In this document: positions 34,973 through 42,037 of the stretch, piece after piece
Layout of the letters: each line of letters opens with the position of its first letter
Numbering within the stretch: the stretch's first letter is position 1
Assembly: GCF_000764495.1 (NCBI RefSeq)
Contig: NZ_JRLB01000015.1
Coordinates: 1-64,000, forward strand
DNA: 64,000 nt
Source of the DNA: Nitrincola sp. A-D6
Lineage (GTDB): Bacteria; Pseudomonadota; Gammaproteobacteria; Pseudomonadales; Balneatricaceae
Reading direction: 5' to 3'
Notes under the pieces: model-generated
Seen by the model: the letters and a program-made list of their open reading frames with translations, nothing else
The model's database searches: none
Told to the model about the DNA's origin: nothing
Position numbers and translations under genes: made by a program

Positions 34973-35557
34973 ATGAGAACGATGCTTATAGCAGTACTGC
35001 TACTCTGTGCCAGCCAACTGACACAGGCCGCGACTATTCATTTCAATGCAGGTGGCAGCTCTCAGCTCACCTTAAGCCCAAGCTTTTATATGGATAACAC
35101 TGAAGCCTCCGGTCTGACCAACAGCGGCTATGCAAGTGTGTCCAGCGCTACGGGGGGACCCTATATCGCCTACAATGGTAATGCAGCCCCTCTAACAACT
35201 TTCGACTGGAACAGCCCAGGCACCTTTGATCTGAACAGTTTTGTTATCGCAGGCGCATGGGGCTCACAAACTCTAACAATCAGTGGCTATAGTGGCGCCG
35301 TCCTGACTAATACAGCTCAACTGTTTGTAGATACAGCCGCCAGCGTCTTCCAGGCCAACTGGCTGGGGCTGACAAGTTTCAGTATCGCCACAGGCAATGA
35401 TTTTTTGCGAGCCTCCAACGTCATTGGAAATGGTCAACACTGGGCACTCAACGCCATTAGTGTGAATGAAGTGCCTTTACCCGCTGCCGCCTGGATGTTC
35501 CTGGCTGGTATAGCAGGTGTTATTGGCATCCGTCGTAAAGCGGCCCGTAAAGCCTGA
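34973..35557 (+). CDS. VPLPA-CTERM exosortase-dependent surface protein 3
   Basis: A 194-residue secreted protein. Signal peptide MRTMLIAVLLLCASQLTQA; a beta-sandwich-like exported domain (TFDWNSPGTFDLNSFVIAGAW, LTISGYSGAVL, GNDFLRASNVIGNGQHWALNAI) in the style of PEP-CTERM surface proteins; then the tag VPLPAAAWMFLAGIAGVIG and basic RRKAARKA. Start ATG at 34973 is chosen for the GAGGAA site and the signal peptide; upstream in-frame codons add a non-signal extension. Its tag DNA differs from proteins 1 and 2. A GC hairpin at 35577-35594 follows. Confidence 0.85.
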   Translation: MRTMLIAVLLLCASQLTQAATIHFNAGGSSQLTLSPSFYMDNTEASGLTNSGYASVSSATGGPYIAYNGNAAPLTTFDWNSPGTFDLNSFVIAGAWGSQTLTISGYSGAVLTNTAQLFVDTAASVFQANWLGLTSFSIATGNDFLRASNVIGNGQHWALNAISVNEVPLPAAAWMFLAGIAGVIGIRRKAARKA

Positions 35558-35576
35558 TCCTGTTTCTGAACACACC

Positions 35577-35594
35577 GCCCGCACGGCTGCGGGC
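35577..35594 (+). terminator. GC hairpin after VPLPA protein 3
   Basis: GCCCGCA pairs with TGCGGGC around CGGC, 20 bp past the stop codon and 20 bp before the convergent gene's stop. There is no T-run, so it is either a weak terminator or an mRNA-stabilising stem. Confidence 0.4.
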
Positions 35595-35613
35595 GATTAC
35601 CTTCCTGAAATAT

Positions 35614-36912
35614 CTACAGAGCATGCAAAGGTAAACGTCCAATACGAGCCTCTATACGCTCAATCATCTCTGCGTATTCGTCACTATCAACATCACCATA
35701 CTGTCGTTCGAATTCTTCACGCGGCATTCTTTCGGGTATACCATCCAAACTTGTAACAAGGTCAGCATCGGTCTGAATCAATTCAAGCAACTTAGGCCAC
35801 TGATCCGCAGATGTAGCCATCATTCGATTGGATAAACGGATTCCGGAGTTGTTTGCCACAATATCAGTAAAATCGAAACCTGAATGACGCCCGGAGCCTA
35901 TTGAGTCAAGTAACTCTTTGAACTCACCTGCAGAAACTGAAACACCCCGATTACTAATAGCCTGAATAGCTGCTGCCGTTATAAAGTGGCGGCGCAAGTC
36001 CTCACGGCCATGAAAAGTCAGCCTGTTACAAGTGTTTTTCCAACCTTGTTCAGATTCATCGGGGACAGCGCCCAGACGCCCTATAGACATTACGGTATGT
36101 ACAGAGCCACACGCCCAGGTCAATGCAAGCATGGAAGCGGTATACCTGTCTGCCAGCAATACATCCTCATCACCATCAAGTGCAGCTTGAAGGGCATAGC
36201 GGATATAGGGAGCGAAACTTCCGGTTTGCGGAAGCTCACCTGTTTCCATCGAATCTCTCAGTGCAACATAGTATTCCACAAACAGATCTGAGCTGGGCAT
36301 TTCGCCGCCCCTTAGCACACCAAAAATACCGTCCAGGGCATCGCCTCGGTCATCAGGTGATAAAGCCAGACTAAACACCATGGCATCATTTTCAATCAGC
36401 ATCTCTGAAGCGGCACCCAAAATAATAGAGCCAAGCTGTTTGCCGGATAGCACATTAGCGCCAAATCGCCCAATATCCAGCGCCAGATCAGGAGGTAACC
36501 TGATACCCCCTACAATAAGATGATTTAAAGAAAGCTGATCCTTAAAGGGGACAACAGCAGCGGCAACATTGATCCAACGTGACCCCAGTGGCCAGGGAAC
36601 CTGAAGAGAACCTTCAACCCAGACAACCTCATCAGTCAATGTCACACGACCACTACCTCTCGGCAACATACGCGTCCCCACACGCATCAGTGAATTTGCC
36701 TCAGCTTCAGTTATAACAACAACTTCATCAGCCTCTGCACGCCCCTCGGTCACGGCACGTATATGCTCAACAAAGCCACGCGTATACTGAACATCTTCAG
36801 GTGTCGGCGCACCCAATTCAGTTATAAAGGGTTGGTGATCAAGTACAACCTCAACGCTAACCAATACAAGAACAACAAAACCAACCAGGCTGTACAAAAT
36901 CCAACGCAGCAT
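35614..36912 (-). CDS. membrane-anchored protein of unknown function
   Basis: A 432-residue protein I do not recognise. One N-terminal membrane helix (MLRWILYSLVGFVVLVLVSVEVVL) is followed by a mostly soluble, probably periplasmic domain. A middle region is beta-rich (GRVTLTDEVVWVEGSLQVPWPLGSRWINVAAAVVPF) and the C-terminal half helical, with two Cys (ALTWACGSVH, WKNTCNRLTF) that could pair. Start MLRWIL at 36912 is set by a strong AAGGAG site. It lies ~80 bp downstream of the C25-like gene on the same strand with REPs between, so co-transcription is likely. Function should not be assigned from context alone. Confidence 0.8.
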   Translation of the reverse strand: MLRWILYSLVGFVVLVLVSVEVVLDHQPFITELGAPTPEDVQYTRGFVEHIRAVTEGRAEADEVVVITEAEANSLMRVGTRMLPRGSGRVTLTDEVVWVEGSLQVPWPLGSRWINVAAAVVPFKDQLSLNHLIVGGIRLPPDLALDIGRFGANVLSGKQLGSIILGAASEMLIENDAMVFSLALSPDDRGDALDGIFGVLRGGEMPSSDLFVEYYVALRDSMETGELPQTGSFAPYIRYALQAALDGDEDVLLADRYTASMLALTWACGSVHTVMSIGRLGAVPDESEQGWKNTCNRLTFHGREDLRRHFITAAAIQAISNRGVSVSAGEFKELLDSIGSGRHSGFDFTDIVANNSGIRLSNRMMATSADQWPKLLELIQTDADLVTSLDGIPERMPREEFERQYGDVDSDEYAEMIERIEARIGRLPLHAL

Positions 36913-36943
36913 GCAAAACTCCTTATAAAAGATCATCTCATCC

Positions 36944-37032
36944 TGTAGGAGCCCGGTCTCCGGGTGATCGAATTCGCTCGCGGAGCGAGCTCCTACATCA
37001 TCTCATCTTGTGGGAGCCCGGTCTCCGGGCGA
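36944..37032. repeat. REP cluster 6 (3 elements), two overlapping the C25-like gene
   Basis: Units at 36944-36967, 36974-36997 (minus-strand head) and 37009-37032. The unit at 36974-36997 contains the TAG stop of the C25-like gene. The unit at 37009-37032 lies wholly in its coding sequence and encodes RPETGLPQ at the C-terminus. Confidence 0.88.
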
Positions 37033-39041
37033 TTAACATTAATTTCAAGGGTGGCGGCTTCACTCTGCCCTACCCCATCAAACAAGCGATACACCATCCT
37101 GTCTGTGCCAACAAAACCAGGATTAGACACATAAACCGGTTCCCCCTCTTCCCAACGGATCAAGCCATTCTCTGGGTGTTCAAGGATCACCACATGCATA
37201 GCCGAAGCGTCATCTGCACCCGGTATATCCAGCGGCAAAGGTACCTCGGAAGTTGCAAAATGATCCGCAGGTGGAGGCGCGACGGGTGATGTATAGCTAT
37301 TCGCGCCGTCTGCCAGCCAGACATACGCCGCCCGGGAGGCAAGTTCATAAACACCACTGCGGGTTTCATTACTATGAACGGCCCGAATCTGGTAATACAC
37401 CTCCCCTATTTCAGGTGCACCCCCATCGACAAACTGCAACTCATCTGCTGCCAGCATCGACTCAGTCAGTCGCTGATACCCTGACGCCGCCTTATCAGAT
37501 CGATAGATATGGTAGCCAATCGGCTCATTGGCGGAAGGTGCCTGCCAGGTCAAGGTCGCTAAGCCTGCAACACGAGACACCGAAGGCCCTCGGGGCGGCT
37601 GAGACACATGCAAGCGTAAAGTCGGATCGCCCATCAGATTGATATGCACCTGACTTTCAAGATGTGAATATCGACCACCAGGGAAAAACTCACCACCATT
37701 GTGGGCATTATTGACCGTGCGTTTATGTGACCGGCCCACCGGCCAACCAGCAGCCATTTGGTGCATATGCCATGCTGGTCTTGCACCCCATCCTGCTGCC
37801 AACCCCCAGTCCGGCTGCGCCAACAACATACGCATAGGGTTATTTCTTCCGTGCCACTTCTGCTTACCACTGCCAAAGTTCAGGAAAAACAGCGCACGGT
37901 TATTCACATCACCATAATGCTCCCTACTGGAACCGCTATAGTGACCAAAATTCATTGCCCACAGATAGGCTTCCGTATTGAGTTCCGGCTGAAAACTGGC
38001 AGCATTAACGTTACCTGCCCCGAACAGAGTTCTCGCCCAGCTATGCTCCTGAAAAAGGTGGCCGCTGTTTAGCAAGGCACGATAAGGAACCTGTCGATCA
38101 CCATTACGCCACGCATGTGTTTTATGGATATAGTCACGCAGCAGCTCAACTTCACTTTTCTGAACCGCATTTAATCGCGATAAATCCACCCGCCCAACCA
38201 TCAGATCTACAGCCCGGGGAAGACCGGTGTGATCGAACTTACCATCGCCTTTTATATTATTATCCGCATCTGAAAAACGCAGAATATCCAGCCAGTTACC
38301 CTGCAGATCCGCATAATACAAATCGGTTTCATGCGCGGTATCTCTATGGCCATCCGGTGCAGAAAAGCCAGAGCGTGCGACAGGCACCTTACCGAACAGA
38401 TACAAACCTTTAATGTCAGGATCAGCCAGACTGGCCTCCTGTATGCGGCTATACAGGACTTGATGATCACCCTGGTTGTGCGGCGGGGTTAACAGGCGAG
38501 TCACCCCCCAGCCGTCTCCGGCAAGGTCCAGCTCCAGTAGACGCAGCTCAAGGTCCATTTCATCTGCAAGGGTTTCATCAATCACCAACAAAATGGTGCC
38601 AGGCTGATCTTCCAGGGGTGCATCCATACTAACAGCTGCATAGGTGGCGGCCTGCTCGTATTTTCGGCTCGCCAAGGCTGGACGATGAACACGATACTCA
38701 TAATGCTTGCCCGTCACTACATCAGAGTCGGTGTACCGAGTAACTGATGGCGGCAAGACAGCCAGTTCTTCAAACAGCGTCATTTCACTGAAATTTCTGG
38801 CCTTGCTGCCATCCCAAACATTGCCGTGCCAAAAACCACTTTTTACACCCAGTTCCCGGCGATAGACCGTGACCTGCATCTCCGCTGCAGACCCCGGCTG
38901 CTGATCCCAGGAAAGCCGTACACTTGGTTGAGACCCGGTGGTCACCTGCAAATCAACCTTTATCTCCCGCCTGTCGCCATAGGCATAAGGGATCATCATA
39001 CCCAAGAGAACAGCTATGATGAGGGCTTTGTATTTCAGCAT
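36993..39041 (-). CDS. C25 (gingipain)-like secreted protein with FnIII and C-terminal Ig-like domains
   Basis: A 682-residue exported protein. Signal peptide (LIIAVLLGMMIPYAYG), an N-terminal beta domain (~25-125), a caspase-fold region resembling C25 peptidases (~135-470: GTILLVIDETLADEM, IKGLYLFGKVPVARSG, DLMVGRVDLS, AMNFGHYSGSS, HINLMGDPTLRLH), an FnIII domain (~490-570: PSVSRVAGLATLTWQAP) and a cadherin/Ig-like domain near the end. The catalytic His may be that of NFGHYSG, but the place where a Cys is expected reads FLNFGSG, so proteolytic activity is doubtful. The extreme C-terminus and stop codon come from REP elements. Confidence 0.72.
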   Translation of the reverse strand: MLKYKALIIAVLLGMMIPYAYGDRREIKVDLQVTTGSQPSVRLSWDQQPGSAAEMQVTVYRRELGVKSGFWHGNVWDGSKARNFSEMTLFEELAVLPPSVTRYTDSDVVTGKHYEYRVHRPALASRKYEQAATYAAVSMDAPLEDQPGTILLVIDETLADEMDLELRLLELDLAGDGWGVTRLLTPPHNQGDHQVLYSRIQEASLADPDIKGLYLFGKVPVARSGFSAPDGHRDTAHETDLYYADLQGNWLDILRFSDADNNIKGDGKFDHTGLPRAVDLMVGRVDLSRLNAVQKSEVELLRDYIHKTHAWRNGDRQVPYRALLNSGHLFQEHSWARTLFGAGNVNAASFQPELNTEAYLWAMNFGHYSGSSREHYGDVNNRALFFLNFGSGKQKWHGRNNPMRMLLAQPDWGLAAGWGARPAWHMHQMAAGWPVGRSHKRTVNNAHNGGEFFPGGRYSHLESQVHINLMGDPTLRLHVSQPPRGPSVSRVAGLATLTWQAPSANEPIGYHIYRSDKAASGYQRLTESMLAADELQFVDGGAPEIGEVYYQIRAVHSNETRSGVYELASRAAYVWLADGANSYTSPVAPPPADHFATSEVPLPLDIPGADDASAMHVVILEHPENGLIRWEEGEPVYVSNPGFVGTDRMVYRLFDGVGQSEAATLEINVNRPETGLPQDEMM

Positions 39042-39071
39042 GTAATCTGATTCCTATTAAAATTCGAACAT

Positions 39072-39095
39072 TCGCCTGGGGACCGGGCTCCTACA
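39072..39095 (-). repeat. REP element, single
   Basis: One unit of the GCCCGG/CCGGGC subtype with a mutated stem (GCCTGG), head TGTAGGAGC on the minus strand. It lies between the Fic-fusion stop and the start of the C25-like gene. Confidence 0.8.
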
Positions 39096-39105
39096 TGACC
39101 GGAAA

Positions 39106-40602
39106 TCAACAGGTAAATTTAAACTGTCTTATATGTCGATTGAACTCAGCAATCCCTTGATCTGGATGAAGGTGTGCTTGATGCGCTTCAAGCTGATCGC
39201 GAGCCTCACCGTAATCCAGCCAATCGATGGAAGCACTGTAGTGCTGCAATTGATAAAACACTTTTGCCAATGTCTTAAAACGGCCTTCACGCGAAGCCTG
39301 TCTAAGCCCATTAAGATAGCTTTCACGATGCACCGTTGGCACAAGTAGCTTGTACTGCTCATCCGCATGCAGCTCAGCGTTCATCATAATCCGTGACACT
39401 CTTCCGTTTCCATCATCGAATGGATGACACTCTGCGATTAAAAATTGCATAAAGATTGCCCGTGGCATGCCAACCGGCAGGTTTTGATATAACGAAAACC
39501 CTTGAGTCAGCGTGCCAATAACATCCTTTGGTGATACGAAAACCGTTCCCCCAGCCTGATTACCCATTTCTTTTAACTGTCCAGGATGTTTGTCTGGACG
39601 CTCAGCCATAAGATCAGCATGCCTTTCCTGCAAAATCTGAATAAATTCACTAGCCGAACCAGGAGTACGCGACATCTCTTGATAGTCACTCACCTGATTA
39701 AAGACCGACAAAACATCATGGCTATCCGCATGTCTATTCACAATCATAGACTTAGAGAAAATGATCTTTTCGGCTTCATCGAGCCGAAATTCCGTGCCTT
39801 CAATATAATTGGAGAAATAGCTCTCAAAAAAAGCAAAATTTCGCCATGAAGCTTGATTATACTGGTAGGCCACATGAGTAAATGTGCACTGCTTTAGAAA
39901 CAGGGACAGTTGCTTCAATAAATTAACGCGGTCCTGATCATAAGGCTCATTACGCGCTGTTGCGATTGCAAGCTCTGAAGTTAATACACCCTCAGCAGGG
40001 CGCGATGCTAACAGAGCAGAAATCATACTCACGAGAGGATCTAAACCAGACTCCAACCCACAGGCTTGAGCCGATGCCTTGGCTTCATCACGTATCCTAT
40101 TGAGTTCAGCCTCACCATTTCGCCTTGAAAGGATTTTACACAGCCTGTCCTCGACCCATGAAGCACCCAAACTTTTCTCAACACCACCCTGTTTACGACT
40201 CGGCAACAAGTTCTCTAACAATTGGCGTGTTGGGTTACTGTTCTGAATCTGAGCCAAAGTGCGCGTGGTCATAACCTGGGTATTTCCAGGTAATACATGA
40301 ATAACAAGTGAAGAAGCTACCGCGATTTTGTATCTTGATTTAGTATCAGCAACAACAAATACCTGACCATCAACAGGCGTCATTTCGAATGCCGTCCGAT
40401 AAGCTAAAATAGCATCCGGTTTAAGGAAACTGACTATATCGGCCCAGCGAAGCTTAATCAGTGGCTCTATTTCATCAAAAGATGCATCCGTATAAATCCC
40501 TTGCCTTATCCGAATTAACTGGCCTTTCTGAACCTGTTTGGATAGTGCTTTAGAGCTTGCCACATCTCTGGCAAAGAACAAATCAGCCATAAGGGCACCC
40601 AT
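39106..40602 (-). CDS. AbiEi-like winged-helix / Fic AMP-transferase fusion
   Basis: A 498-residue two-part protein. The N-terminal ~150 residues (FFARDVASSKALSKQVQKG, LIRIRQGIYTDASFDE) match the winged-helix and domain-1 layout of AbiEi-type antitoxins and autoregulators. The C-terminal half is a Fic domain with the complete motif HPFDDGNGR near residue 390, predicted to transfer AMP from ATP to a protein hydroxyl. The inhibitory helix motif S-x-x-x-E-G is present as SNYIEG near 265, N-terminal to the core, as in class II Fic proteins. No separate antitoxin gene is adjacent, so toxin and control may be in one chain. Start at 40602; ATG 40590 is also possible. Three direct repeats precede it. 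Confidence 0.85.
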   Translation of the reverse strand: MGALMADLFFARDVASSKALSKQVQKGQLIRIRQGIYTDASFDEIEPLIKLRWADIVSFLKPDAILAYRTAFEMTPVDGQVFVVADTKSRYKIAVASSLVIHVLPGNTQVMTTRTLAQIQNSNPTRQLLENLLPSRKQGGVEKSLGASWVEDRLCKILSRRNGEAELNRIRDEAKASAQACGLESGLDPLVSMISALLASRPAEGVLTSELAIATARNEPYDQDRVNLLKQLSLFLKQCTFTHVAYQYNQASWRNFAFFESYFSNYIEGTEFRLDEAEKIIFSKSMIVNRHADSHDVLSVFNQVSDYQEMSRTPGSASEFIQILQERHADLMAERPDKHPGQLKEMGNQAGGTVFVSPKDVIGTLTQGFSLYQNLPVGMPRAIFMQFLIAECHPFDDGNGRVSRIMMNAELHADEQYKLLVPTVHRESYLNGLRQASREGRFKTLAKVFYQLQHYSASIDWLDYGEARDQLEAHQAHLHPDQGIAEFNRHIRQFKFTC

Positions 40603-40610
40603 TGTGATAC

Positions 40611-40688
40611 GAATTTGAGTCGATTAAGCATCAGAATAGGTGAACTTCAGTCGATTAACAAACAAAATAGCGAATTGTAGTCGATTAC
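40611..40688. promoter_or_regulatory. triple direct-repeat operator upstream of the AbiEi-Fic gene
   Basis: Three copies of AGTCGATTA at 40618-40626, 40649-40657 and 40679-40687, with similar flanks (GAATTTG, GAACTTC, GAATTGT before them), so each repeat is about 17 bp. They are spaced 31 and 30 bp, about three helical turns. They bracket and overlap the predicted promoter at 40633-40661. They are a strong candidate for binding by the gene product's own winged-helix domain. Confidence 0.7.
40633..40661 (-). promoter_or_regulatory. promoter of the AbiEi-Fic gene
   Basis: On the minus strand -35 TTGTTA (40661-40656) and -10 TATTCT (40638-40633) are separated by exactly 17 bp. This predicts a transcript start near 40626, about 24 nt before the ATG. 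The middle operator repeat overlaps the -35 box and the promoter-proximal one covers the predicted start. Confidence 0.55.
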
Positions 40689-40694
40689 TCCCCC

Positions 40695-40809
40695 TGTAGG
40701 AGCTCGCTCTGCGAGCGAACAACCTTCGCCCGGAGACCGGGCTCCCACAGACCAGGCTCCCACACACACCTTACAACACCCCTCCTGTAGGAGCTCGCTC
40801 CGCGAGCGA
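40695..40809. repeat. REP cluster 8 (3 full plus 1 partial element)
   Basis: Units at 40695-40718 (plus), 40726-40749 (minus), a truncated half at 40750-40764, and 40786-40809 (plus). They separate the Fic-fusion operator from the galE promoter. This is the last REP cluster seen in the window. Confidence 0.9.
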
Positions 40810-40825
40810 ACAACACTTGTCCTGT

Positions 40826-40858
40826 AGTACAATTGTTTTCAAACCCTAATACTAAAAT
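40826..40858 (+). promoter_or_regulatory. galE: galE promoter with shared motif (site C)
   Basis: AGTACAAT (40826-40833), 4 bp, then TTCAAAC (40838-40844), and a -10-like TAAAAT at 40853-40858. It lies ~50-85 bp upstream of the galE start. No good -35 hexamer is present; the motif occupies that place, as at site A. Confidence 0.5.
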
Positions 40859-40909
40859 AATCAACTGCTTGAACTTTCCAACATGGAAGCAACGGCAAAA
40901 GGATGCGGA

Positions 40910-41929
40910 ATGACTGACACGGTACTGGTAACCGGCGGCGCAGGCTATATCGGCTCACATACCACAGTGGAACTGCTCACGGCAGGGCATGACGTGGTGG
41001 TGTTAGACAACCTCTGCAACGCCAGCCAGGTTGCACTGGAACGTATTGAACAGATCACCGGCAAGGCACCCCACTTTATTCAGGGTGATGTCCGTGATGC
41101 TGCCCTGCTGGATCAGGTGTTCAGCCAATACAACATCGATGCGGTACTGCACTTCGCCGGGCTCAAAGCCGTGGGCGAAAGCGTGCAGCAGCCGCTGCGC
41201 TATTACGAAAACAATGTCTACGGCTCACTGGTGCTGTGTCAGGCCATGGCCAAAGCCGGTGTGCGCAAGCTGATTTTCAGCTCTTCAGCCACAGTATACG
41301 GTGAAGACGCCAGCATCCCCTATGTGGAAACCCAGCCCCGCGGTAAAACATCCAACCCCTATGGCACCTCCAAGGCGATGGTGGAACAACTGCTCACCGA
41401 TCTGCAAATCGCCGATCCGCAATGGTCTATTGTACTGCTGCGCTATTTCAACCCCATTGGTGCACACGAGTCCGGGCTGTTAGGGGAAGACCCTCAAGGT
41501 ATACCCAACAACCTGCTGCCCTACATTGCCCAGGTCGCCATAGGCCGCCTGGCCGAACTGTCCATCTATGGCGGCGACTACCCGACACAAGATGGCAGCT
41601 GTGAACGCGACTACCTGCATGTGGTTGACCTGGCCCTGGGGCATCTGCAATCCATGCAGAAACTGACAACCCCGGGCTTACATATTTACAACCTGGGAAC
41701 CGGCCAGCCAGTATCCGTACTGACCATGGTCAAGGCCTTTGAAAAAGTGGCGCAAAAACCACTGCCCTACCGCATCACAGCACGCCGCGCTGGCGACCTG
41801 CCTGCCTTCTGGGCCAATGCCGACAAGGCACAACAAGAATTAGGCTGGAAAGCCACACGCCCACTCGACGCCATGTTGGAAGACACCTGGCGCTGGCAAA
41901 CTCAGAATCCGCAAGGTTTCTCCAAATAA
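40910..41929 (+). CDS. galE: UDP-glucose 4-epimerase
   Basis: A 339-residue SDR enzyme interconverting UDP-glucose and UDP-galactose for polysaccharide synthesis. NAD-binding VTGGAGYIGSH is at the N-terminus. The catalytic pair appears in SSSATVYG (Ser) and YGTSKAMVEQ (Tyr-x-x-x-Lys), and RYFNPIGAHESG is the epimerase-type substrate loop. Start MTDTVLV at 40910 is preferred, with AAGGA upstream; a nine-codon longer ATG at 40883 lacks a site. First gene of a plus-strand run reaching 47796. Confidence 0.96.
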   Translation: MTDTVLVTGGAGYIGSHTTVELLTAGHDVVVLDNLCNASQVALERIEQITGKAPHFIQGDVRDAALLDQVFSQYNIDAVLHFAGLKAVGESVQQPLRYYENNVYGSLVLCQAMAKAGVRKLIFSSSATVYGEDASIPYVETQPRGKTSNPYGTSKAMVEQLLTDLQIADPQWSIVLLRYFNPIGAHESGLLGEDPQGIPNNLLPYIAQVAIGRLAELSIYGGDYPTQDGSCERDYLHVVDLALGHLQSMQKLTTPGLHIYNLGTGQPVSVLTMVKAFEKVAQKPLPYRITARRAGDLPAFWANADKAQQELGWKATRPLDAMLEDTWRWQTQNPQGFSK

Positions 41930-42037
41930 AACATGCGTTTATAAAATGCTGGTTCTAAGCAAATTATCGCAGTAGAATGACTAATTGCTGCATTGCAAAA
42001 AATTACGGACCAGAAAACCAAGGGAGTTGTCACAAGC

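Noticed and set aside
40611-40688. CRISPR or phage attachment site
   Set aside because: Only three short repeats, spaced about three helical turns across a predicted promoter; an operator is the simpler reading.
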